64,000 nt of DNA, from contig NZ_BCQT01000002.1 of NCBI RefSeq assembly GCF_001552215.1, forward strand, positions 62,001 through 126,000, in the 5' to 3' direction. The notes below the pieces were generated by a model. The model did not search any database. It saw only the letters and a program-made list of their open reading frames with translations, and was not told the DNA's origin. Position numbers and translations under genes: made by a program. Below, in pieces: positions 53,825-62,851 of the stretch. Position 1 is the stretch's first letter; the number at the start of each line of letters is the position of its first letter. Origin of the DNA: Actinomadura macra NBRC 14102. GTDB taxonomy: Bacteria; Actinomycetota; Actinomycetes; Streptosporangiales; Streptosporangiaceae.

Positions 53825-55597
53825 ATGGTCGACCAAGAGCGCTGGAAGGCGCGGTTCCGCGCCGCCCGGGTGAGCCTGCCCCACTGGGCACGCGATGCCC
53901 CGCACCACAGCATCTACCGGTCCAACGTCACCGGGACGTGGGAGATCTACACCTGGGATCGCGAATCCGGCGCGCGGAGGCAGGTCACCGACCGGCCCAA
54001 CGGGACGTGGATGGGCGGCGTCGACCCGTCCGGCGAGTGGGTGTGGTGGTTCGCCGACACCGACGGCGACGAGTTCGGCATCTGGAACCGCGTCGCGTTC
54101 GGCGCCGCGGACGGCACCGAGAGCCTCCCCGCCGTGCCGGGTCTGGCGCCGTCCTACCCGTCCGGGCTGGCGCTCGGTGCGAGCGGCCTCGCCGTCGTCG
54201 GGCGGACGACGGACGCCGGGAACACCGTCCACCTGTGCCGGCCCGGCGCAGAGCCCGAGGTGCTCTACCACCATGCCGAGGACGCGCACGTCGCGGGGAT
54301 GTCCCGGGACGAGGGGCTGGTGGCGATCGGGCACAGCGAGCACGGCGACAGCCGCCACATGGCGCTGCGCATCGTCCGCCCGGACGGCACGCTGGTCGCG
54401 GACCTGTGGGACGGGCCGGGCAAGGGCGTCTACGGATCGGGGTTCGCGCCGGTGGCCGGCGACGCGCGGATGCTTGTCGGACACGAACGGCGCGGCCGGG
54501 ACGAACTGCTGATCTGGGACCCGGTCGCGGGGACGGAACAGGAGATCATCCTGGACCTGCCCGGCGAGGTCGGTGCGAGCTGGTACCCCGACGGGTCCGC
54601 ACTGCTGATCTCCCACTCGCACGAGGCGCGGGACGAGCTGTACCGCTACGACCTCGGCACCGGCGCCCTCCTCCCGATCCAGACGCCGCGCGGGGTGATC
54701 GCCGGCGCGGAGGTCCGCCCGGACGGCACGGTCGAGTTCTCCTGGTCGTCGGCCGCCGACCCGCCGGTGATCCGGTCGACGTCGGGGGAGATCGTGATGA
54801 CGCCTCCCGGGCCGGTGGCGCCGCCGTCGGTGCCGGTCGAGGACGTGTGGGTGGACGGTCCGGGCGGCCGGATCCACGCGCTGGTCAGCAGGCCGGAGGG
54901 CGTCGGCCCCCATCCGACCGTGTTCGACGTCCACGGCGGCCCGACCGCGCAGGACGACGACTCGTTCGCCCCGGCCGTCGCGGCGTGGGTGGACCACGGC
55001 TTCGCGGTCGTGCGCGTCAACTACCGGGGTTCGACCGGGTACGGCTCGGCGTGGCGCGACGCCATCGAGGGCCGCGTCGGGCTGACCGAGTTGGAGGACG
55101 TCAAGGCCGTCCGCGACTGGGCGGTGTCGTCGGGGCTGGCGGATCCGGGGCGGCTCGTCCTGACCGGTGGGTCATGGGGCGGTTTCCTCACGCTGCTCGG
55201 CATCGGCACGCAGCCGGGCGACTGGACCGTCGCGGTCGCCGCGGTGCCCGTCGCGGACTACGTCGCCGCGTACGAGGACGAGATGGAGGGCCTCCAGGCG
55301 TTCGACCGCTCCCTGTTCGGCGGCTCGCCGGACGAGGTCCCCGACCGGTACCGCGAGTCGTCCCCGATCACCTATGTGGAGCGGGTCGGCGCGCCGGTGC
55401 TGGTGCTGGCCGGGGAGAACGACCCGCGATGCCCGATCCGGCAGATCGACAACTACCTCGGGCGGCTCGCCGAGCTGGGCCTGCCGCACGAGGTGTACCG
55501 GTACGACGCCGGGCACGGCTCGCTGGTGGTCGAGGAGCGGATCACCCAGATGGCGGCCGAGATCGATTTCGCCCGGAAGCATCTGGGCATGTCCTGA
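53825..55597 (+). CDS. S9 family (prolyl oligopeptidase-like) peptidase
   Basis: 590 residues; no signal peptide. N-terminal beta-propeller repeats (SIYRSNVTGTWEIYTWDRESG ... GVDPSGEWVWWFAD) followed by an alpha/beta hydrolase domain from about residue 345: PTVFDVHGGP, VRVNYRGSTGYG, nucleophile GGSWGG (Ser450), GENDPRCP and DAGHGS carrying the His. Cleaves short peptides or acyl-peptides in the cytoplasm. GGAGG site. Same strand and close behind the serine hydrolase. Confidence 0.93.
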   Translation: MVDQERWKARFRAARVSLPHWARDAPHHSIYRSNVTGTWEIYTWDRESGARRQVTDRPNGTWMGGVDPSGEWVWWFADTDGDEFGIWNRVAFGAADGTESLPAVPGLAPSYPSGLALGASGLAVVGRTTDAGNTVHLCRPGAEPEVLYHHAEDAHVAGMSRDEGLVAIGHSEHGDSRHMALRIVRPDGTLVADLWDGPGKGVYGSGFAPVAGDARMLVGHERRGRDELLIWDPVAGTEQEIILDLPGEVGASWYPDGSALLISHSHEARDELYRYDLGTGALLPIQTPRGVIAGAEVRPDGTVEFSWSSAADPPVIRSTSGEIVMTPPGPVAPPSVPVEDVWVDGPGGRIHALVSRPEGVGPHPTVFDVHGGPTAQDDDSFAPAVAAWVDHGFAVVRVNYRGSTGYGSAWRDAIEGRVGLTELEDVKAVRDWAVSSGLADPGRLVLTGGSWGGFLTLLGIGTQPGDWTVAVAAVPVADYVAAYEDEMEGLQAFDRSLFGGSPDEVPDRYRESSPITYVERVGAPVLVLAGENDPRCPIRQIDNYLGRLAELGLPHEVYRYDAGHGSLVVEERITQMAAEIDFARKHLGMS

Positions 55598-55786
55598 CCT
55601 GGGACGGGGGCGGGCGGGGCGGCCCGTCCCCGGGTTTACAAGATCGGAGGACGGGCATCCCTCCGAACGGCCGCTAGCGAGCAGGAGCCGGTCCACGCGA
55701 CCGGCGCCCCCCGGCGCCACCGTCCGATGCGGCGGCGCGCTCGAACCGTCGCTCTCCGCGCCGGAGAGCCGAACCGGGGGGACCGG

Positions 55787-56497
55787 ATGCCGCCTCGCAC
55801 CACTCCTGTGCCCGAACGGGCCGACACGCCACGGCAGGACGTGGCGATCGCAACGCGACCGGTGGACGTGTCCGGACGCCGGCGCGGGCAGGACGCCGCC
55901 CGCCGAAAACCGGCCGACGGCGAGGCAGGCCGTCCCGCGGTCCGCCTGCCCGTCCTCCTGCTGGGCCTCGCCGTGGCGGCCACGATGTTCTTCATCTCGA
56001 CCCCGTCCGCCTCCGCCGCACCCCGCACCGGCCCGGTCACGCCGGCGCTCGGACGGGACGGCCGGACGGTCCCGCCGCGGTCGGGCGTCGAGGACATGCC
56101 CGCGTCCGTACGGCTGGAGCAGCAGTTCGCGGGCTACGTGCTGCGCGGGAACGGCATCGGCTGGCGCTCGACCGGCCAATGCTCAGAGCGGACGATCCCG
56201 ACCTGCACGTCCTTCGAGGGCCTCCGCTGGGGTTCGCTCAAGGGCCTGCTGGACTTCGCCGAGGAGAGCGGCTGCGAGATCACCGTCACCGGGGGCACCG
56301 AGCGCGGCCACGCGGGAGGGCAGTACAGCCACGGGAACGGGTACAAGCTCGACATCGCGACGGGCCGCTGCGTCGACCGCGCGATCACGCGCTACCCGTC
56401 GGCGGGGGTGCGGAGCGACGGCGCGAAGCTGTACCGCTCGCCCGCGGGCGCCGTCTACGCCCGCGAGAGCGACCACTGGGACATCCTGTACCGCTGA
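55787..56497 (+). CDS. Exported M15-like/D-Ala-D-Ala carboxypeptidase-fold protein
   Basis: 236 residues from ATG 55787 (GGGGGGACC upstream). A Pro/Arg-rich cytoplasmic lead and one membrane or signal helix (LPVLLLGLAVAATMFFIS ... ASAA) are followed by an extracytoplasmic domain: SLKGLLDFAEESGCEITVTGGTERGHAGG then YSHGNGYKLDI and ESDHWDILYR. The H-x6-D plus late H-W arrangement recalls M15 zinc peptidases, whose ligands would be these histidines and aspartate. Peptidoglycan peptidase activity is inferred. Confidence 0.7.
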   Translation: MPPRTTPVPERADTPRQDVAIATRPVDVSGRRRGQDAARRKPADGEAGRPAVRLPVLLLGLAVAATMFFISTPSASAAPRTGPVTPALGRDGRTVPPRSGVEDMPASVRLEQQFAGYVLRGNGIGWRSTGQCSERTIPTCTSFEGLRWGSLKGLLDFAEESGCEITVTGGTERGHAGGQYSHGNGYKLDIATGRCVDRAITRYPSAGVRSDGAKLYRSPAGAVYARESDHWDILYR

Positions 56498-56570
56498 CGG
56501 GCCGCCGCGGCTGAAGAGGCAGCGCAGCGGTCGAAGGGCGGCGCAGCGGTCGAAGGGCGGCGGGCGGGGG

Positions 56571-57239
56571 TCAGGCGCGGACGTCGCGGATGATGCCGAC
56601 GAGCTCGCGCGTCACCGACTTGAAGCCCGGGATGCGCGACATCGACACCATGCGGTTGACCAGCGGGACCGTCCGCTCGACGAGAAGGTACGTCTTGCGG
56701 CAGCCCGGCGAGCTGTCGTGCACCCAGTACAAGACGATGCCCATCGAGTACAGCCAGAGCAGCTCCGGCAGTTCCTTGCGGAACTCCTTGTCGATCTTGA
56801 GGTTGGAGCCGTCCACGACCTCGCGGTAGATCTCGACGGCGGAGTTGCGGGACGGGCCGGACTCGGCGCTGAACGGGTTGAGCGGGCTGGTCGGCTCGGC
56901 GGCGAACTTGAAGAACTTTCCGGCGAACTCGTGGTAGGGCACCATCGTGTCGACGCGGGCCTTCAGCACGCCCAGCAGGCGGGGCGCGAAGTCCTTCTCG
57001 GCGGCGAGGACGGCGCGGCAGGCGGCGGCGTGATCCTCCTGGAGCTCGTCGTAGTACGCCTGGATCAGCTCCTCCTTGGAGCCGAAGTAGTAGTAGGCGT
57101 TGCCGACCGAGACGCCCGCCTCCTTGGCGATCGCCCGCATCGTCGTCGCCTCGTAGCCGCGCTCACGGAACAGCTTCAGCGCGGTCACGACGATCAGGGC
57201 GCGCGTCTGCTCGGACTTCACGGCCTTCGTCTCGGTCAC
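56571..57239 (-). CDS. TetR family transcriptional regulator
   Basis: 222 residues, GTG start. HTH RALIVVTALKLFRERGYEATTMRAIAKEAGVSVGNAYYYFGSKEELIQAYYDEL is a textbook TetR domain. The C-terminal half (EFAGKFFKFAAEPTSPLNPFSAES, then ELLWLYSMGIVLYWVHDSS) is a ligand-binding domain seen in actinobacterial TetR proteins near lipid or cell-surface genes. The open frame extends upstream but without evidence. Convergent space of 89 bases to asd, which is on the same strand. Confidence 0.92.
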   Translation of the reverse strand: MTETKAVKSEQTRALIVVTALKLFRERGYEATTMRAIAKEAGVSVGNAYYYFGSKEELIQAYYDELQEDHAAACRAVLAAEKDFAPRLLGVLKARVDTMVPYHEFAGKFFKFAAEPTSPLNPFSAESGPSRNSAVEIYREVVDGSNLKIDKEFRKELPELLWLYSMGIVLYWVHDSSPGCRKTYLLVERTVPLVNRMVSMSRIPGFKSVTRELVGIIRDVRA

Positions 57240-57327
57240 GCCTGCCAGCCTAAAGCCCGGCGCGCCCGGTTGCTCATGCCGGGAACCGCACCCCCGGCGG
57301 GTGTGACCGCTGTGTCCGGGATGGTCG

Positions 57328-58428
57328 TCAAGGGGTGCGTTCCGCGGCGATGAGCTCGGCCACCTGGGCGGTGTTGAGCGCCGCCCCCTTGCGCAGGTTG
57401 TCGCCGCAGAGGAACAGGTCGAGGGCCCTCGGGTCGTCCAGCGAGCGCCGGACCCGGCCGGCCCAGGTCGGGTCGGTGCCGACGACGTCCGCGGGTGTCG
57501 GGAACTCGTGCAGCTCGGGGTTGTCACAGAGCACGACGCCGGGCGACCCGGCCAGGATCGCCTGCGCCTCCCGCTGGTCGACGCGCTCCCGGAACACCGC
57601 GTGGACCGACAGGGAATGCGCCTTCACCACCGGAACGCGCACGCACGTCGCCGACACCCGCAGGTCGGGGGCGCCGAGCACCTTCCGCACCTCGTCGCGG
57701 ATCTTGAGTTCCTCCGAACTCCAGCCGCCCTCCCGCGGGGAGCCCGCCCACGGCACCACGTTCATCGCGAGCGGTGCCGGGAACGGTCCGAGCTCGCCGA
57801 CGACGCCGCGGATGTCACCGGCGCGGTTGCCGAGCGCACGGTCGCCGCCCACCTTCTCCATCTGCGCGTACAGGGTGTCGATGCCGTCCTGCCCGGCGCC
57901 GGACGCGGCCTGGTAGGACGAGACGACCAGCCCCCGCAGCCCGTACCGGCGGTGCAGCGCGCCCAGCGCGACGATCATCGACAGCGTGGTGCAGCCGGGG
58001 CTCGCGACGATGCCGTGCGGACGGTCGCGCACCCGCTCCGGGTTCACCTCGGGGACGACGAGCGGCACGTCCGGGGCCATCCGGAACGCGTTCGAGTCGT
58101 CCACCACCACGGCGCCGCGGGCGGCCGCGATCGGCGCCCACCGCGCGGACACCGCGTCCGGGACGACGAACATCGCGACCTCGACCCCGTCGAAGACCTC
58201 CGGCGCGAGCGCGACCACCTCGACGGGCTCGCCGCGCACGGCCAGGCTCCGCCCGGCCGAACCGGGCGAGGAGACCAGCCGGATCTCCCCGTACACGTCC
58301 TTGCGGGTGGACAGCAGGTCGAGGATCACCGTGCCGACCGCGCCGGTGGCGCCGACGACGGCAAGGGTGGGCCTGCCCGCCCGGTCGTTCCTGGTCTTGG
58401 CGGTGGCCGGCCCGGCAGTCGAGCCCAT
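57328..58428 (-). CDS. asd: Aspartate-semialdehyde dehydrogenase
   Basis: 366 residues from ATG 58428. NADP site VVGATGAVGTVIL at about 24-36, catalytic Cys146 in VASPGCTTLSM, and ATCVRVPVVKAHSLSVH containing the substrate-binding and catalytic His. Reduces aspartyl phosphate to aspartate semialdehyde for lysine, diaminopimelate, threonine and methionine. In most actinobacteria lysC and asd form a two-gene operon; here an opposite-strand gene lies between. Confidence 0.96.
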   Translation of the reverse strand: MGSTAGPATAKTRNDRAGRPTLAVVGATGAVGTVILDLLSTRKDVYGEIRLVSSPGSAGRSLAVRGEPVEVVALAPEVFDGVEVAMFVVPDAVSARWAPIAAARGAVVVDDSNAFRMAPDVPLVVPEVNPERVRDRPHGIVASPGCTTLSMIVALGALHRRYGLRGLVVSSYQAASGAGQDGIDTLYAQMEKVGGDRALGNRAGDIRGVVGELGPFPAPLAMNVVPWAGSPREGGWSSEELKIRDEVRKVLGAPDLRVSATCVRVPVVKAHSLSVHAVFRERVDQREAQAILAGSPGVVLCDNPELHEFPTPADVVGTDPTWAGRVRRSLDDPRALDLFLCGDNLRKGAALNTAQVAELIAAERTP

Positions 58429-58706
58429 GGTCGCACCCACCCTCTCGTCGTCGAGTCGCGTCCGCTCGTCCACAAGCTGAACTCCCACCGGGGGCGGCCG
58501 GTTCCCACGCGGTAACCGTGACACCGCCCCGCCGGACGGTCTGCGTCATGCGGCTCAGTCCCGGTGCCTCTGCCGATCCTCCTCCGCTGACCGGCGCTTT
58601 TACACCATTCGTGGTTTTTTGCCCTAAATCAAGGGCGCCGCCGCGCTACCGTCCCTTGGAGATCACCGGCCAATCACCCCGTCAGGGTGCGCGGAAAGGG
58701 ACATCG

Positions 58707-59951
58707 ATGACCGCCGTGGACGTGGACAGGACCGTGGGCTCCGGCCCGCCGGCCCCGCCGTTGCCGGTGCCGCCATCGCCGATGCCACCGGCGCTCGCGC
58801 TCGCGGACCCGCCGCTCGCGTCGCCCTCGCTCCCGCTGCTGCCGATGCCGGCGTCGCCGCCGGTGCGGCCGTTGACCTGGGCCCAGCGGATCCTCGCCGC
58901 CGTGGGCGGCCTGTTCTTCGCCGGCCTCGCCGGACTCGGCGGCTACGGCTCCTTCGCCTCGGTCCGGGACGTTGCCGAGCCCTGGTTCGGCGACCAGGCG
59001 TGGATCGTCCCCGCCGGAGTGGACCTCGGCATCCTGGCCCTCGTCTCGGTGGCCCTGCTGCTGGAATGGCTGGCCATGCCGATGCCGGCGCTGCGGTGGA
59101 TGGCGATGGCCTTCACCGGCGCGACGGTATGGCTGAACGTGTCGGCGGCGCACGGCGACCCGGCCGGTGTCGTGATGCACGCCGCGATGCCGGTGCTGTT
59201 CGTGACGTTCGTCGAGGCCGTCCGCCACGCCATCCGGCGCCGCGCGGGGATCGCCGCCGGGACCGTCCGCGAGGGCATCCCGGTCGCCCGCTGGCTGCTG
59301 GCCCCGTTCTCGACGTTCCGCCTGTGGCGGCGGATGGTGCTGTGGCAGATCACGTCCTACCCGCGCGCCCTCGTCGCCGAGCAGCGCCGCCGCCACGCGC
59401 TGGCCCTGCTGCGCGACCGCTACGGGCGCGGGTGGAAGCGCCAGGCTCCCGCGGACGTGGTGTGGATGCTGTCCGACGGCGTCATGCTGGACCAGGCGCT
59501 GGCCCGGGTCACCGAGCTGACCACGCCCGCGGCCATGCCCAAGCCCTCACCCCGTCAACACCTGGAAGTCAGTCCCACGCCACTCGAAGCCCAGGCGGCG
59601 CCGCCGGCCGTCACACGAACCGACATCCGGCCCAGCCCGCAGAACGACGCGAAGGCCGGCACACGCCCCGCTGCACAGGCGGCGCAAGCGGTAGAGAGGC
59701 GTGAACCACGCCTCGCCGCCCGGCCACCGCGCCCTCCTGTCGGACGCCCGGCACAGCCTCCCGGTCGTGCACCCACGGCACCTCAGCAGCAAGACGGCCC
59801 CACCACGACGACCGCGGGCACGGAAGCGCGCGCACAGATCATCCTGGCCGCCGAACCCGGGATCACCGGCGCCGAGCTGGGACGGCGATTGCAGCTCAGC
59901 CCGCGCCAAGGCCAGCGCCTGCTGAACCGGCTGACCCGCCCGGCGCCCTGA
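58707..59951 (+). CDS. DUF2637 membrane protein with C-terminal winged-helix-like segment
   Basis: 414 residues; AAAGGG site. Pro-rich N-terminus, then four to five membrane helices with the DUF2637 pattern (AQRILAAVGGLFFAGLAGLGGYGSF, VPAGVDLGILALVSVALLLEWLAM, MAFTGATVWLNVSAAHGDPAGVVMH, MPVLFVTFVEAVRHAI). A long Pro/Arg/Ala linker leads to AQIILAAEPGITGAELGRRLQLSPRQGQRLL, a winged-helix-like end. DUF2637 proteins often resemble Spd proteins of conjugative plasmids and AICEs. It stands between asd and lysC on the opposite strand, suggesting an insertion. Confidence 0.8.
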   Translation: MTAVDVDRTVGSGPPAPPLPVPPSPMPPALALADPPLASPSLPLLPMPASPPVRPLTWAQRILAAVGGLFFAGLAGLGGYGSFASVRDVAEPWFGDQAWIVPAGVDLGILALVSVALLLEWLAMPMPALRWMAMAFTGATVWLNVSAAHGDPAGVVMHAAMPVLFVTFVEAVRHAIRRRAGIAAGTVREGIPVARWLLAPFSTFRLWRRMVLWQITSYPRALVAEQRRRHALALLRDRYGRGWKRQAPADVVWMLSDGVMLDQALARVTELTTPAAMPKPSPRQHLEVSPTPLEAQAAPPAVTRTDIRPSPQNDAKAGTRPAAQAAQAVERREPRLAARPPRPPVGRPAQPPGRAPTAPQQQDGPTTTTAGTEARAQIILAAEPGITGAELGRRLQLSPRQGQRLLNRLTRPAP

Positions 59952-59968
59952 CGCCGACGGCCTGGGAA

Positions 59969-61243
59969 CTACCGCCCGGTACCGCCGTAGACGACGGCCT
60001 CGACCTGGTCGGCGTCGAGGTCGAACGCGCGGTGCGCGCCGGCGACGGCGGTGTCGATGTCGTCCTGGGCGACGACCACCGAGATCCGGATCTCCGAAGT
60101 GGAGATCATCTCGATGTTCACCCCAGCGTCGGCGATGGCGGCGAAGAAGGTCGCGGTGACGCCCGGGTGCGAGCGCATGCCCGCGCCGATCAGCGACACC
60201 TTGCCGATCCGGTCGTCATAGCGCAGCGACTCGAAGCCGATCCGCTCCTTGAGCTTGTTGAGCGCCGTGAGCGCGCTCTGCCCGTCGCTGGCCGGCAGCG
60301 TGAACGAGATGTCGGTGCGGCCGGTGGACGCCGCCGACACGTTCTGCACGATCATGTCGATGTTGATCTCGGCCTCGGACAGCACCGTGAAGATCGTGGC
60401 GGCCTCACCCACCTTGTCGGGGACGCCCACCACCGTGATCTTGGCCTCGCTCCGGTCGTGCGCGACCCCGGAGATGATCGCCTGCTCCATGTCGTGCCCT
60501 TCGATGTCGCTGCTGTCGACGACCCACGTGCCTTCCTTCTGGCTGAACGAGGACCGCACGTGGATCGGGATGTTGTAGCGCCGCGCGTACTCCACGCAGC
60601 GCAGGTGCAGGATCTTGGCACCGCTCGCCGCCATCTCCAGCATCTCCTCGTAGGAGATCTTCGGGAGCTTGCGGGCCTGGGGGACGATCCGGGGGTCGGC
60701 GGTGAACACGCCGTCGACGTCGGAGTAGATCTCGCAGACGTCACCGTCCAGCGCGGCGGCGAGGGCCACGGCGGTGGTGTCGGACCCGCCGCGTCCGAGG
60801 GTGGTGATGTCCTTGGTGCCCTGGGAGACGCCCTGGAAGCCGGCGACGATGCAGATGGAGCCCTCGTCCAGCGCCGTCCGGATACGTCCGGGCGTCACGT
60901 CGATGATCTTGGCTCTGCCGTGCGAGCCGTCGGTGATGACACCGGCCTGGGAGCCGGTGAACGAGCGGGCCTCGTGGCCCAGGTTCGCGATGGCCATCGC
61001 CAGCAGGGCCATGGAGATCCGCTCACCGGCGGTGAGCAGCATGTCCAGCTCGCGGCCCGGCGGCAGCGGGCTGACCTGCTTGGCCATGTCGATGAGGTCA
61101 TCCGTCGTGTCGCCCATGGCGGACACCACGACGACCACGTCGTTGCCCGCCTTCTTCGTTGCGACGATGCGCTGGGCGACCCGCTTGACGCACTCGGCGT
61201 CGGCGACGGAGGAGCCACCGTACTTCTGCACGACAAGAGCCAC
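59969..61243 (-). CDS. lysC: Aspartate kinase
   Basis: 424 residues, GTG start with GAGGAG upstream. Kinase motif [12 protein letters not shown], catalytic region [43 protein letters not shown], and two ACT domains in the last 150 residues ([30 protein letters not shown] ... [22 protein letters not shown]) for allosteric control by lysine/threonine. Opens the aspartate pathway; asd supplies the next step. An internal start for a separate beta subunit, as in corynebacteria, is possible but not shown. Confidence 0.96.
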   Translation of the reverse strand: MALVVQKYGGSSVADAECVKRVAQRIVATKKAGNDVVVVVSAMGDTTDDLIDMAKQVSPLPPGRELDMLLTAGERISMALLAMAIANLGHEARSFTGSQAGVITDGSHGRAKIIDVTPGRIRTALDEGSICIVAGFQGVSQGTKDITTLGRGGSDTTAVALAAALDGDVCEIYSDVDGVFTADPRIVPQARKLPKISYEEMLEMAASGAKILHLRCVEYARRYNIPIHVRSSFSQKEGTWVVDSSDIEGHDMEQAIISGVAHDRSEAKITVVGVPDKVGEAATIFTVLSEAEINIDMIVQNVSAASTGRTDISFTLPASDGQSALTALNKLKERIGFESLRYDDRIGKVSLIGAGMRSHPGVTATFFAAIADAGVNIEMISTSEIRISVVVAQDDIDTAVAGAHRAFDLDADQVEAVVYGGTGR

Positions 61244-61329
61244 GGGTGAGCGCTCCTCGGATCGGGGTCAGGCGTACCAACCGATGAGTCTACCGAGGCA
61301 CCCGCGCCGGATCACGGGCAGGTAACTCT

Positions 61330-62181
61330 TCACAGAACGGGCGGGCCCTGATCGACCCTGCGGAGTACCGGCGCGAGCTTGTCGAGGTCGGGGCCGTCGA
61401 TGGGTTGCCGCTCGTCCCACCAGGTGGCACCGGCGTCGGCCAGCGGACCCAGCAGGTCAGCGGCCTCGGACGGGACGCTGACGCCGCCGACCACGATCTC
61501 GAAGCCGCCTTCGCGCTCGCGGTGCCGGTCCACGTAGCCGACCAGCTCGCGGACCTTTGCGGTGGACGGGGCATGCCCGTGCGACTCGTCGCCGAACAGC
61601 GGGACCGCGCCGTCCCAGCGGGCGGCCCGGCGCATCGGGCGCTTGTTCGGCCAGAACCCGGCCACCCAGACCGGCGGACGCGGGCGCTGCACGGTGGCGG
61701 GCAGCAGCGCGACGTCCTCGACCTGGTAGTGGCGGCCATGGTGGGTCACCGGCTCGCCCGACCAGTAGCGGGCGAGGAGGTCGAGCCCCTCGTCCAGGCG
61801 CTCGGCGAGGACGATCTTGTCGGTCGTCTCCCCGAAGGCGCCGTACTCGTCCGCGACCGGCCCGCCCAGCCCCGCGCTGAAGATCACGCGCCCGCCGCTG
61901 AGCGCGTCCAGCGTGGCGACCTGCCGGGCGAGCTGCTGCGGGCGCCGCCGGGCGACCGGTGTGACCAGGGTGCCGAGCTTGATCCGGCTCGTCGCCAGCG
62001 CCGCGGCGGTCAGGAGCATCCAGGGATCCCCGAACGTCTGGCGCTTGTGCTTGTCGTGCACGACGTGATCCCAGATGAACAGCGCGTCCCAGCCCGCCCG
62101 CTCCACCGCTTCGGCGACCACCGCGACCGTCCTGGCGTCGGCGAAGTCGCCGAAGTTCGGAATGTTGATCGAATAGCGCAC
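61330..62181 (-). CDS. LLM class flavin/F420-dependent oxidoreductase
   Basis: 283 residues from GTG 62181. Luciferase-like TIM barrel: RYSINIPNFGDFADARTVAVVAEAVERAGWDALFIWDHV, then LGTLVTPVARRRPQQLARQVATLDALSGGRVIFSAGLG and YQVEDVALLPATVQRPRPPVWVAG. Members use FMNH2 or F420H2. No substrate can be assigned. The gene is 86 bases from lysC, same strand; it could be cotranscribed upstream of lysC. Confidence 0.9.
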   Translation of the reverse strand: MRYSINIPNFGDFADARTVAVVAEAVERAGWDALFIWDHVVHDKHKRQTFGDPWMLLTAAALATSRIKLGTLVTPVARRRPQQLARQVATLDALSGGRVIFSAGLGGPVADEYGAFGETTDKIVLAERLDEGLDLLARYWSGEPVTHHGRHYQVEDVALLPATVQRPRPPVWVAGFWPNKRPMRRAARWDGAVPLFGDESHGHAPSTAKVRELVGYVDRHREREGGFEIVVGGVSVPSEAADLLGPLADAGATWWDERQPIDGPDLDKLAPVLRRVDQGPPVL

Positions 62182-62851
62182 CCCACCATGCTGCGCCGCG
62201 CCGGTCGGCCGGGCAACCGGGTTTCGTCGGGGCCCGGGGCGGCCTGCCGCGAGACCCGGCCCGCCGTCACACTCCGCACTCCGGTGCCCCCGCGGTCGCT
62301 GCCCGGAGTCGCGCCGTGACGCATTCTCGAAATCGCCCTCGACGGCGCCTGATTCTCCTCGGCAACAGCGAGACCGCAAGTCTCGGAAACCGCCTATCCG
62401 TCGTCCCGCGACCCCTTCCGATGGAACGCACCATATTGCGATAATAGGAGCATTGTTGATCTCTGATTCCCCTCCGCCGACGCTCCGCGGCGATGTTGAG
62501 CCTTCGGATCGGCCGAGATCATATTGGCGGACCACCGGTGCGATCGACATCTTTACACATCATCTCACCTGCGAAGACTTCTTCTAATTGATCACTGGTT
62601 CGCCACGCGCCGAAATTCGGATGAGCCATCGTCCGGATCCGGCCAGCCCGGGATGCGGGAAGATCCGAGACGTGCTGGTCAGCACGCACTAAATAGCGAT
62701 GAACGGTGACTTTCGTCGATTGATCTGACGCTTGCCCGTTCAACGAGATTTGTGCCAGTATCCAATCTGCCGAAGCACCCGGTCACGCCGTGCGCATTCA
62801 GGCATCCCCCGCTTTGTCGAGTTCGACAGAATCGTCATAGTTGGAGTTCCC
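62182..62851. promoter_or_regulatory. A+T-richer upstream region of the acyl-CoA lyase/synthase-like gene
   Basis: 670 bases without a gene. A perfect dyad CGAGAC-CGCAA-GTCTCG lies at 62369-62385. 62430-62600 is distinctly A+T-rich (TTGCGATAATAGGAGC, TCATCTCACCTGCG) compared with the rest of the window. Likely contains the promoter of the rightmost gene. Confidence 0.5.
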
